This document shows positions 23,373-33,308 of a stretch of DNA of 64,000 bases, piece after piece. The notes beneath the pieces are model-generated. The model was not told the origin of the DNA, did no database searches, and saw nothing but the letters and a program-made list of their open reading frames with translations. Both the position numbers and the translations under genes were made by a program. Source of the DNA: Vitrella brassicaformis (taxonomy: Eukaryota; Sar; Vitrellaceae); assembly GCA_001179505.1 (NCBI GenBank), contig CDMY01000267.1, positions 6,388 to 70,387 of the forward strand. The letters run 5' to 3'. Positions within the stretch are counted from its first letter, which is position 1; each line of letters begins with the position of its first letter.

Positions 23373-24232
23373 CCACGGGGTGGATGCGATGCAGCCCGCC
23401 GCCGAGGCCGACTCCACTGTGACCCCCACCATGTACCTCACGCAGAAAGAGCGGTGAGCCCCCACATCACATCACACCAGACAGACAGACACCCACCCCC
23501 CCCCTCCCCCTACAGACGCCACGCCCACACGTGTGTGTGTTGTGTGTCCGTCGCCACCATGCCTGTGCTGTGTGCAGAAAGAAGCTGCGCCGTCGCCGTC
23601 GCCAGGAGAAGGAGCAGGAAAAGCAGGACAAAATCAAAATGGGACTCATCCCACCGCCACCGCCCAAAGTCAAGGTGCGTGGCGGCCTGACACCACTCAC
23701 ATCACAGCGACCCGATGCACAGATGGGTGGGTGGACTGTCTATGTGTGTGTGTCTCTGTGTGTGTGTGGTCGGTCAGCTTTCCAACCTCATGAAAGTCCT
23801 GGGCAACGAAGCCGTTGCGGTGAGCTGAAAGAGCGCTGTCAACACACACACACACACACACAAACAAACACACACACAGAGAGAGCGAGAGAGGGAGGGA
23901 ATGGATCTCTTGTGTGTGTCTTTGTGTGTGTGCCAACACGTGTAGGATCCCAGCAAGATCGAGAAGCAGGTCAAGCACCAGATGGAGAAGCGCATCAAGG
24001 ACCACGAAGCCCGCAACGTGGTATGTGATGTGACGACCTGCACAGACACCCCACAGCCCCACACCACCTCTCTCTGTGTGTGTTATCTGTGTGTGTGCAG
24101 GCTCGTCAGTTGGCCCCCGAGGAGCGCAAGAAGAAGAAGATCAGCAAGTGGCAGAGCTCATCGGGCGTCGACTTTGAAGTCGCCATCTTCACAGTAAGAC
24201 ACACACGCAGATATACACACACGCACGCACAT

Positions 24233-24267
<35 letters not shown>

Positions 24268-25238
24268 TCTCGCGGGGTGGAAACCTTTCTGTGTGTGGAT
24301 GTCTGTGTGTGTGTGCAGGTCAAGAATTTCGAGAGCCGGCGGAATGTCTACAAGGTGAGTGCGTGAGTGCGTTGACACATGGGTGCGCATATGTGTCTCT
24401 TATCTATGTGGTGCCTGCCTGTGGCTTCCTTCAGGTCGACATCAATGCCCAGCAGTTCCACCTCACGGGCGCCTGCGTCATCTGCCCGGCCGCAAACACA
24501 CACTGCGTCATCGTAGAGGTATGAAAGGAGAGGGAGAGAGGGAGAGAGAGAGAGAGGAAAGAACCCCCCCACACACACCCATCGCCCATCCATCCATCCA
24601 TCCATCGATGTGTCTCTCTTCCAGGGTGGCCCCCGGTCCATCAAGCGTTACAAGAAGCTCATGCTGCGCCGCATCAAGTGGGAGGAGGGTTCCGATGCCG
24701 CGGCAGCGACCAAGGGCGAAGAGGCCGACACCAACATGAGTGGGGGCAACGCCGAGGGAGACGACGACGAGGTACCTCTGTCTGTCTGTCTGTCTAGGGG
24801 GGCTGGGACATACACGCCTGGCATCTGTGCGTGTGTTGTGTCTCGATTGATTGCAGGAAGACGAGGACGATGAGACGGGCAAGAAGGGGAGCAGCACCTT
24901 CTGCCAGCTCGTGTGGCAGGTCAGTCTATCAGCCACCGCCTGTGTGCCCGCCCCCTACACCAATCTGTGTGTGTGTGGTGGTGGTGTGCAGGGTGTGGTG
25001 GCCACGCGTGCCTTCAAGAACTGGCGAGTCTACAACACCAAGGGCGAGTTTGAGGCAAAGAAGATCTTCTCCGACAGACACGTGGTGCGTTCACCGCGTG
25101 TATGCACCCACGCACACACATCCATCCATGTGTGTGTGTCTTCATTGTGTTGTGTGGTGTCGTGTTGTGTTGTGGTGTGTGCAGGAGTCGTATTGGGACA
25201 TGGTCAAGAAGTTCCGGCCCGCAGAAGCGGACATTTGA
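21084..25238 (+). CDS. PRP3: U4/U6 small nuclear ribonucleoprotein Prp3
   Basis: Prp3 binds U4/U6 snRNA in the nuclear tri-snRNP. The start MSESASVGTKRPAEQ at 21084 is preferred to an in-frame ATG at 21015, because the intervening residues look like 5' UTR. The N-terminal third is A/Q/P-rich, with a helical LQLQLAKAKAQAQAQ stretch. The PRP3 region begins around LRVDEFGREVDEEGKVV (about 21950) and includes REKEERIKKKPFARVK, DPKKNPFFDPNVRGGK, RREIIPEVEWWDKPIL-like sequence (about 23050-23090), MYLTQKERKKLRRRRRQEKE, IKMGLIPPPPPKVKLSNLMK and VLGNEAVADPSKIEKQVKHQ. The C-terminal RNA-binding DUF1115 domain follows (VYKVDINAQQFHLTGACVIC, CVIVEGGPRSIKRYKKLMLR, RIKWEE; about 24340-24690). It ends WRVYNTKGEFEAKKIF...RPAEADI. 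At least 15 introns interrupt it. Confidence 0.95.
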
Positions 25239-26093
25239 TCTCGTCATCGGTCCGTGTACGCGTGACGCCGCCTTGTCGTTATTGTGCTGGCAATCTTTGC
25301 TCAACCGGTGCCGATCCATCGGTTGCAGTGAAGGTCGTCAGCGAGAAGCGAGCAAGGAAGCGCCACGCACTCACAGAGAGAGAGGGGTAGGCAATGAGTG
25401 GATGGACACATGGTTTGTCGGTCGGTCCGCGGGAGGCGGTTGGAATGGGTGGAGATGGTGTATGCGCGCATCATGGTTCCGCATGGTTCATACGTGTGTG
25501 CGGGTGGACGCTCGTATAGACAGACCATATGCACGAGGGCATCCATCCATCCATCCATTCATTGGTGAGAAGCAAAGCATATATAATCCGAGCACACCCA
25601 CATACATACACATACACATACATACGGGTCCGTTTCCATCTGGGCAGCGATCCTGTCGACATCTGCGAGCTTAGCTACAGATCATCCCCTATATGAATTT
25701 TAAAACCGGGGTCTTTTTCCCCTTGGAATTCCGATGCGTGTAGGCAGCGTATGCGAGAGCTGTTTTGGTTAAGCAAAACTAGACAGCATGCTCTCGCTTC
25801 TGATGCCATTCGCATGTCGTTCGGCAGCCGAACAAAGGAGGGAAAAAAGAAAACGAATTATGGCAATCCCTTCCAGTTTCACGCATTGCCTAAACATTCG
25901 CCTTTACTGTTTTACGGACACGCCTGCCCGAAGGGCAGGCACTCCTTCGGGCAGGCACTCCACTTGTCTCGAAGAGAGAAGAGAGGGAGGAGACGTGTGC
26001 TCCCGTCCCGGCCTTCTTCTTACATCGGTGTGACACTTCGGAAGTGTCGCATCAGTTGGCCTCGCCTTGTGTGGTGTTTCCGGGGAGGGGCGG
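25239..26093. other. Intergenic: repeat fragment, hairpins, TGCGAGCTT
   Basis: No supported gene. A 30-40 bp inverted fragment of the dispersed element lies at about 25545-25580 (ATTCATTGGTGAGAAGCAAA). TGCGAGCTT is at 25664-25672, followed by AGC exactly as at 45307. Two clear hairpins are present: 25753-25797 (outer arms GCGAGAGC/GCTCTCGC, inner arms GTTTTG/CAAAAC with a 6 nt loop) and 25922-25940 (GCCTGCCC-GAA-GGGCAGGC). The stretch near 25680-25900 is visibly more A+T-rich than its surroundings. Confidence 0.5.
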
Positions 26094-26797
26094 ATGACCA
26101 GCGATATGGCAGGTGACGACGAGCTGCAAAACATCAAGATCCAGGACCCCTCACCACCCAAGGACAATGACGATCACTCGGAGTCTGGTACGTATACAAT
26201 GCCAACAGGCACCGCAGTCAGTTGTTCTTGATTGATTGATTGCTTGCGATTGATGCAGAGGGCCTGATTCAAGCCAGCAGGACTTGCAGCAGGACCGCCG
26301 GGGCGACTTTAAGTTATCCCTATGCCGCTCCGTGGAAGGTCATTATCCTGTTCCTTGTCCTCTTCGGTTCTATGGCTTTCGTCTTCGTACGCGCCTGTGT
26401 CGACAAGCAGTACGCCGACTCCTGGCCCGAGTGGTACCGTTTCCGCGGCATCCCCCTCCCGCGGACAGTCGTCATCTATTTAGGTGCGGTCATCTGGGTG
26501 CCTGCTTTTGTGTTTGCCGTAATGGCGCTGTACGTCAAGGTGGTCGTCCGGCCGTCCCTCCAGCTGTATTCAACATACGCGCTTGTGCCATCTGAGGTCA
26601 CCGGCCGCGTGCAGACGGTGCACTTCTCGTCCGTCAGCAGCACGAGCCTCCGTGCAGCAGCGATTGAGATCATATTGGGTGGTGGCCAGGGGCGGCAGAA
26701 GCGTGTCGAGATCTACTCATACACGTTGCCGAAGGGGAACAGGGATCTTGACGAGGTGTGGAGCTTCATGAAGGCCAGGACTTGTCCTGATCTTTAG
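26094..26797 (+). CDS. Two-TM membrane protein with C-terminal beta-rich domain
   Basis: Two exons: 26094-26188 (start MTSDMAGDDELQNIKIQDPS) and one from about 26259 to the stop at 26797. After an acidic N terminus, TM1 is WKVIILFLVLFGSMAFVFV and TM2 is VVIYLGAVIWVPAFVFAVM, separated by about 35 residues (DKQYADSWPEWYRFRGIPLP). The C-terminal domain (LQLYSTYALVPSEVTGRVQT to YTLPKGNRDLDEVWSFMK) alternates hydrophobic and polar residues like a PH-type beta barrel with a closing helix. It recalls bacterial 'membrane protein + bPH' arrangements, but that is only a resemblance. Both termini are probably cytosolic. Function unknown. Confidence 0.7.
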
Positions 26798-27559
26798 GGG
26801 AGAGGGCGGGCAGACAGGCAATCGGCCTGCCTGCCTGTCTGGTTACATACACATACACATACACATAATCCACTTGTGTGTGTGCGTGGATCGATGGATC
26901 CATTCAGCGGTGAGCTTTCTGTCTGTCTGTCTGTCTTGAGTGCGTATCTGTGCGTCTGTCCTCCCTGTGTCTGCTATATGAAGGTCGTGCAGGCAGGCAG
27001 GCACTGAAGTACATGTGTGCCGGATGGACGTATCGATGGATGTCGTACGGCGCATGCGAGTCAACATATAGTGAGGTGCTTTGTTTTGCCCGTGGGGACA
27101 GAGTTTACTCTTTCGTCGGTGTCGATGCAATCGATCAATGCTGTGTGTGGTTGGGTGTCTTCATTTCACGCCCCAACGTCCACCCACATACACACACCCC
27201 ACTCGGCAGGCCATTGCATAATGCCTTCGTTCCAATTGCACCAGTGGTGTGCTGTGTGAGTGATTCGGCATCCACCGATCCACACATGTGCTCACACAAG
27301 CACATGCATGTCTTTCTCTGTGTCTCTCACTCACACACACACCTCTCCGCCACCCACACCAGCACCCCACTCATTGCTCCTCCGTTAGTGGATAGACAGA
27401 CGGCTGCGTGCGTGTCACTGAATGGTATGTGTACCCAATGAGTTAACTGCATGCCGTGGCCACTCATGGATGGTTGGTTGCGTCCAGCAGTGAGAGCATC
27501 GATCGGCGGTCGCTGAGTGTGTTGGCTGGCTGAGGTAGATGACCTTGGTTGGTGGTCGC
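26798..27559. other. Intergenic with a direct-repeat block
   Basis: No supported gene. It holds (ACATAC)n, (GTCT)n and CAGG repeats. About 27290-27430 matches 60190-60340 in the same orientation (CTCTGTGTCTCTCACTCACA, then CCACCCACACCAGCACC versus CCATCCACGCCAACACC). The adjoining 2.75 kb segment matches its partner only in inverted orientation. Confidence 0.5.
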
Positions 27560-30325
27560 ATTTATGAGACCGACCAGCTGGGTGTTGGCCGTGGTGGTGT
27601 TGTTTTGTATGGGTCAGCTGAGGAATATATGCATCTCAAGAAGTGTGGCGTTGTTCTACCCTCCGGAGACGGAATACGCGGCGACACGTACATGGGCGCC
27701 TTCACCACAACACACAAACGCACGACACCACATGAATGCAGCGCAGCGCAGCAAGGATGCCGGTCCATCCAACGCTGCACACAAACAGGTCTGTCTGTCT
27801 GCCCGTCCGTATGAGTCGACGAAAGACAGCACGGCCTCACTCACTCACCAGCCCCTCGATCGATCGATGCACATGCACATCGCATCGCATCACATGCACA
27901 GTCCGTCCCCTCCCTCCCTCCCTCCCTCCCTCCCTCACGCCCATCCAAGGCGTCTCTCGATTCGCTGCAAGAGGTTCAGCCGCTCGCCCGTGGTGCTGTC
28001 TGTCCACAGCTTCACGGGGTTCGGTGCGATGCCGCGGGCCGGATTGCCCACCAAACGCTCGTTGCCCTTCGTCTGTACACACACACACATATACATATGT
28101 ACACACACATATATACGAGAGAGAGAGAGAGAGAGAGGGAGACATTGGATGTTCAAAAGGCCGGTGGCTCCCTCCTTCCAATTTGCCTCGGCTGACCCAC
28201 CTTGATGATGTGGGCTGCGTAGGCGATATGCTGTCGGATGTCGATAGCGATATCATTCTTCAGGTGCAACTTGAGGCTAGGGATGTCATAGCTGTCCTGC
28301 AGGTGCGGCTCTTTGCCCACGCCTTTCGCCAGCACATGAGCCGGGAGGCCGTGAGCCGCCTCGAGGTGCTCGAACAGGCGGGTAGCTTCCAGCGAGCGGA
28401 CCGGCCGGAGGGCGTCGTTGACTATCTTCACCAACTCACGGCCCAACTGGCTCCGACGCATCCGAGCCGCCGCAGCCTTGTCCTCCTCTTTGTCCTTCCT
28501 CCCCTCACGGGCCCTCACTGCCTCCTCCTTGTTCCTGGATGCCCGAATCACCTGACAACCACCCAGACAGCCACAGAAGTAAGCACCATGAAAGCGTGTT
28601 TCCTCCCTCCGTGCTTGTGCACCTTTTCGATTCTTTTCCCCGCTGTCTCCATGGCCGCCTCTGCCGGCGACAGACGCTTTCTCTTCCCCCCTGCAGCCGG
28701 CTGTTGGCTATCACTCTCCCCCTCCGCTGGCAGCCTGCTGCCCACGCCGCCCTCCTCAATCAACACTCGCAGACGAGTCAGCGGAATGGCCGGATGCATA
28801 GCCGCAATGGACAGCGGCGTCAGGAAGGCGTCTCCGTCCACGCTCACCGCCTCGTTGACGTGCACCTTGCCCCCATGGCGGCAAAGCCATTTGACGGTCG
28901 CAGTGCCGCTCGCATGATGGCCGCGGTGGGACGCTGCTGCGACGTGCAGGGGCCGCCAGCCCTCGGCATCCTGAGTGCGGATGATGGCAGCTCCTCCCTT
29001 GGCGTGCAGCAGATCGAGCAGCTGCTCCTGCCGCTTGGGGTCCCTCAGTGGCAGCTCACAGAAACGGTGGAGGGCCGTCTGGAGGTCGGAGTCGGTCTCG
29101 GTGGCCAGGGAGGGGTCGGCGGACAGCAGTGACATAGCGATGCGCACCTTGTCTTCGTCGGGGACGCTCTTGGCCTCAGCGAGGGCGTGGAGCAGACCTT
29201 GGCCGGCCAGCTGCGGTCGGCCCTTCAGCAGAGCATCGACAGCCTCACACATGCCCCTCTCCACAGCTGTTTTGAGGGCCATCCCTCCACCCATCCCCTC
29301 GCCGACGTCCATCTCCATGTCTCCGTGCGCATCATGGCTGGCGGCGCGGGCGACGGATTTCTTGTTCTTCTTCCTCTTCCTCTTGCGAAGGGGCTCCTCG
29401 TCCTCGTCTCCCTCGATGAGGGCTGCCTTGTGGATGTCAGGCTCCTCCACCTCTGCCTTGGGAGCCCGACGCTGCTGGGCGGCGGCATGACGGGCGGGCT
29501 TCTTGGCCTCTCTCGCCAACATATTGTTCTCTCCCTCATCCATCATCTCGACATCCTTGCCCTCTCCATTGCCCATCTGGACATCTCCCATCTCCCGACT
29601 CCCCTTCCCCTCCACCCGGCCCCTCCTCGCAGCGGGCTGCCGTGCGGCTGCCCGGGTGTGTTGTGGCTGGCGCCCGTCCTCGCATCCCTTTGGTGGTCTT
29701 TCTCGGGGGCGGATATCTTCTTGTGTCGCCTTTGGGCGGCCTTGTCGAGGGGCTCGTCGTCCTCGGCATTGGTGAAGGGGTGGAGGTCATAGAGGCGGAT
29801 GGCCCCGGTGGCGGCGGCCACTGCAGCGAGATGAGCTGCCTCCTCGGCCTCTCTCCAACTCCTTCAAGTTGGCGGCAGCCTGCACCGATAAGCGACATAC
29901 ACATACAGAAGGAAAAGAAAGCAACAATGAGGCCATGCAGCTTCGAATTGGGCATAAACAGGCATGGAGTGTGCCCATCATGATGGCTCACGTGCTCTTG
30001 GTGACAAAGCATGCATTAGACACGGCGCCCCCACCTCCCGTGCGGCTCGTTTCCTCTCCTCCTCACCTGTGCGCGGGTCAGCACCATCCTGCCAGCAACG
30101 GGTGAACTGCTGTCCCTACAATAAGCAACGTGTTGAGCTGCAGAGGCCCTCCACAACGCACACCGCACTGCAGCGGACGAACAGCGTCTGACTCACGGGA
30201 CGGCGTGCGAAGCGATACTGACGCCTCCTTGCTGATCAAAGGAAGACCGATTCTCCTGAAGGCCACGAAGCAGCAAAGAATGGGCGAGACTGAATGGGGG
30301 CTTGACGTGGGCTCGCAATTAGTGT
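27560..30325 (-). repeat. Inverted segmental duplication, copy 1
   Basis: Reading the minus strand, this segment is colinear with 57325-60060 on the plus strand: 5' flank, all four exons, three introns and 3' flank. Similarity is high in exons and still evident in introns and UTRs, so the duplication is of genomic DNA and fairly recent. It ends near 30320 on one side, where both flanks still share ATTGCGAGCC, and near 27560 on the other. Confidence 0.85.
27935..30087 (-). pseudogene. Ankyrin-like gene, frame-broken duplicate
   Basis: This is the paralogue of the intact gene at 57549-59673. Exon 1 (MVLTRAQ, start 30087), the splice sites and the last two exons are all kept. Exon 2 has lost two bases in a GA run near 29850, so after AAANLKELER it reads out of frame and stops at GHPPL. 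A second loss of four bases near 29652 returns to the original frame, and from an ATG at 29615 the frame stays open (MEGKGSREMGDVQMGNGEG onward) through the ankyrin-like region to RIEKV and the exons ending LLQRIERRLGWA. The two losses sum to six, but the stop lies between them. It is either a young pseudogene or a gene now starting at the internal ATG. A sequencing error is the alternative. Confidence 0.75.
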
Positions 30326-30532
30326 TTCACGGAGGGCACCAAAGCAAAAGAGAAGGGAAGGCGTTTGCAGACAAACCACCGCCTTCTTACCTGTTGAATC
30401 GCGGATATCCGTTGAGTGACGTAATTCAGGTAGGGATGCATGGCACTGATGGGATGATGGAAAGCGAAAAGAGGGGAAGCCCTTCATGCACGTGTGTTGC
30501 CTTTGGTGTGGTACTTGCTGCAGATCGTAAGG
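30326..30532. promoter_or_regulatory. 5' flank of the ankyrin-like gene
   Basis: The stretch lies between the end of the duplication and the ATG at 30533. It has no TGCGAGCTT match. An AG at 30521-30522 in CTTGCTGCAG could be a 3' splice site of a 5' UTR intron, 10 bp before the start codon. Confidence 0.3.
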
Positions 30533-32212
30533 ATGGCCGTCCGTTCGTCAACCGCAGCCCATCAGCAGCAGCAGCAGCAGCAGCAGCAGGCGGCAGTGAT
30601 AGAGGCCATCGAGATGCAGATCCACTTCCGTCCCGGCTCCAATGAGGGGGCCAAAAAGCTCACCCGTCGGCTCGTCAGGAGAATCATGAATCGCAGCATT
30701 ACTCCTGACGGTGTGCGGCGCCTTATTCGCCGCGGCGCTGATCCCACCGTGACCATCGAGCTGTCCGTACCGGGGCACGTACGGAGGGTGGCGCGCGTGT
30801 GTCTGCTCGCGTTGGCCATCGACGACTTCAGCTCCCCCACTGCGCTGGAGTCGGCGCTCCAGCTATTTGTATGGCCTCCCTTTGGTCCTCCTCCGGGTCG
30901 GCTGGTGCTCCCATTGTGGCCAAGCCGTCAGATCCAGGCGGGCATCATCAACGCGCTGGTGGACGAGGGCGCAGATGTCGATGGGCTGGCGGACGGGAGC
31001 AAGCGCCCCGTGGAGGTGGCGGTGCGGTCGGGCAACGCGACGGGAGTGGAGGCCCTCGTGGGCACACATGGGGCGAAGGTGGACGGCATGGGGCTGCTGC
31101 ATGTGCCGCTGCTCGTGGCGACCGAGCAGTACGAGGATACCCTGATCGATATCTTCGGCTACCTCCTGGATCAAGACCCCGACTTGGCGACGGAGAGCAA
31201 TGTGCACAGCATCGGTGTCGTCATCAGCACTGATGTGGTGTACTCGGCAGCCAAGGCGGGTCGTGTCTACTCCCGGGGCTTCATCGAGGCCTACCTGGAC
31301 CTGGTGACGGCCAACGGGGCGACCCTGACCCACGTGGAGCATCCTCGCAGGACGGCATTGTACTCGGCCTGTTTCTTCTCTGCACACCATGTGGTCGAGT
31401 ACCTGTGCGACAACCTCACACCCGCCGACATCAACGCCTCACACCCGCCGTCTGTGCCGCAGACCCCTCTTGACTGTGCTGCCTTCAAGCTCGCCCAGCT
31501 CACCGATCCACATGGTGCCCTCTGGGTGTACGAGGACCGTGACAAGGCGATAGAGGGCATGAAGGGGGCGGTCCGCACCCTGCTGCGGTCGGGGGCAATG
31601 ATTGGCGTGATGCCCACCGCGGAGCGTCGTCTGGTGTTGGATCAGTACGTCAAGGTGCTGAATGCGCTGCCCACGGCCGTCATGGGAGCCATCAATGCCG
31701 CCCTGGCCCCCCAGCGCTCCCTCGCCGCCGTCATCACGCCCTGGCTGGCCGTCGGTCCGAACGAGGCGCCCATCTTCGGCTGGCGCATCGCATCTTACCT
31801 GTTCGACATGGATGCCGCCAAGGCGGGCATCAGTGAGGCCATCGGTGTGCGGGGCAGCGACCTGGCCCGCCGTGTGTGTGCGGCTGCCCAGCACTTCGTT
31901 GAGTCGGCTTTGTACAAGGCCAGCATCAGCAACAGGGAGGTGATGGGCCACAAGGAGAGTGTGGAGGGCGAGATGGTGCGGGTGCCGCTGCAGTGCTTCG
32001 CCGTGAGGGCGGGGTCGAGTGTGCGTCGGCTGGGGGTGCGTGAGGTGGTGCACAAGGCGCGGCTGGACGAGGTGGCGGCACACGGGCTGCAGGGCGTGGT
32101 CAAGGGCTTCAACACCCACCTGGGCAACACCGACTGCGTGTTCCAGTGGGGCCAGCTGGAATGGGCGGATCATGCCAGTGACGCCAGCTGGCGGCCGCTG
32201 GGCATCAACTAA
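30533..32212 (+). CDS. Ankyrin-repeat-like protein, single exon
   Basis: One uninterrupted frame of 559 residues, unusual here where most genes have many introns. The start MAVRSSTAAHQQQQQQQQQ is chosen because it is the first ATG in frame. The poly-Gln run may vary in length. Helical, ankyrin-type pairs are visible: GVRRLIRRGADPTVTIE, IINALVDEGADVDGLADGSK, PVEVAVRSGNATGVEALV and GTHGAKVDGMGLLHVPLLVA (about residues 60-210). Further helices include HPRRTALYSACFFSAHHVVE and QTPLDCAAFKLAQLTD. The C-terminal 200 residues (AVMGAINAALAPQRSLAAVI to ASWRPLGIN) match nothing I know. It is not a copy of the 27935/57549 genes, though both have ankyrin-like parts. Role unknown; ankyrin repeats usually bind proteins. 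Confidence 0.75.
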   Translation: MAVRSSTAAHQQQQQQQQQAAVIEAIEMQIHFRPGSNEGAKKLTRRLVRRIMNRSITPDGVRRLIRRGADPTVTIELSVPGHVRRVARVCLLALAIDDFSSPTALESALQLFVWPPFGPPPGRLVLPLWPSRQIQAGIINALVDEGADVDGLADGSKRPVEVAVRSGNATGVEALVGTHGAKVDGMGLLHVPLLVATEQYEDTLIDIFGYLLDQDPDLATESNVHSIGVVISTDVVYSAAKAGRVYSRGFIEAYLDLVTANGATLTHVEHPRRTALYSACFFSAHHVVEYLCDNLTPADINASHPPSVPQTPLDCAAFKLAQLTDPHGALWVYEDRDKAIEGMKGAVRTLLRSGAMIGVMPTAERRLVLDQYVKVLNALPTAVMGAINAALAPQRSLAAVITPWLAVGPNEAPIFGWRIASYLFDMDAAKAGISEAIGVRGSDLARRVCAAAQHFVESALYKASISNREVMGHKESVEGEMVRVPLQCFAVRAGSSVRRLGVREVVHKARLDEVAAHGLQGVVKGFNTHLGNTDCVFQWGQLEWADHASDASWRPLGIN

Positions 32213-33256
32213 CGGACTCACTGTCTCATCGTTGTGTAAATAATGAGAGGGGGGAGTGGGACGGGCAGAGGGGAGGGAGGGATGCATCGCCCGTGAACGT
32301 TCGTGTGTGCCTGTGTGGCATGCCTGCGGGGAGGGAAGTTTTGGGGTTCACACAAGTGGAGGCGTCTGCCCCTGTACAGTCATCACAATGTCATGCAGCC
32401 TCTTCCTGTCTTGCCTGTGGAGTGCCATCCATCCACAGGCTGCCGTTGTGGGGAAAGATGGTCGTGGAAGAATGGACAGATGGCATGGACGGACACGACA
32501 CACAGCACAAGAAGAGAGATAAGGAACGGACCGCAGGCAGGCAGGCAGCTGTGCTGCTGGCTGCAAACCTGCAAAGCGTGGCTGGAGAGAGAGGCTGACG
32601 ATCGCATTTGTGCATTTGCACGTGTGCATCTGATGCGTGTACCTGTGTGCATCCTTTGAGACTCTGCTGTGTGTGTGTGTTGTCTCCCATATCCGTCAAT
32701 GGGTTTGTGAGACACGATGAAGGGATGCGAAGCCACTCGATTCAGCCACCAGATGGCAGACAGGTTCTCGGAAATCATTTTTGTCTCCGTCTCGATCAGC
32801 TCGCGAAAATCTCGTCGCATGTGATTTCATTGTCTGCGGACAACAGGAGGCCATTAAAGGCAGACAGAGGCAGAGAGGATGGCTGCTCCCGCAGATGAGA
32901 GGTGAGGTTGCGTGAATGAAAACGGAATGGCTTTTTGTTTTCCCATTTGCGCAGTCAATTCGTTCGAATTCTCATCATTCGTTCATGTCACGACAAAAAC
33001 AGCGGCCCGTCCGCCTTTTTCCGCTCGTGTGTCTGTGTGTCCGTCGGTATGTGTGTGTCCCTCTTTCGCGCACACACACAGCCACCACGCCATCCATCAT
33101 GACCTCACTTCATTTCATGGCTCGCTCGTCCATCTGTCATGTCTATCGAAAAACCGCCACCCGCCCGCCCCACTGCCATCAATGCACGCGCCGGCCGATG
33201 GCAGCCAGCTGCCGTCGCCACTGCTGCATTCACAGACGTCGCCATCAACACCGCGT
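32213..33256. other. Convergent intergenic region
   Basis: It lies between the 3' ends of the ankyrin-like gene (+) and the light-harvesting gene (-). It contains no supported gene. Content is GGGA-rich and CAGG repeats, AGCTCGCG at about 32799 and scattered CA/TG tracts. Confidence 0.5.
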
Positions 33257-33277
33257 TTACAGGCCCTCGGGGAACTG

Positions 33278-33308
<31 letters not shown>

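Noticed and set aside
31439-32287. 282-residue minus-strand ORF
   Set aside because: Antisense shadow of the single-exon ankyrin-like gene; composition is low-grade His/Arg/Pro.
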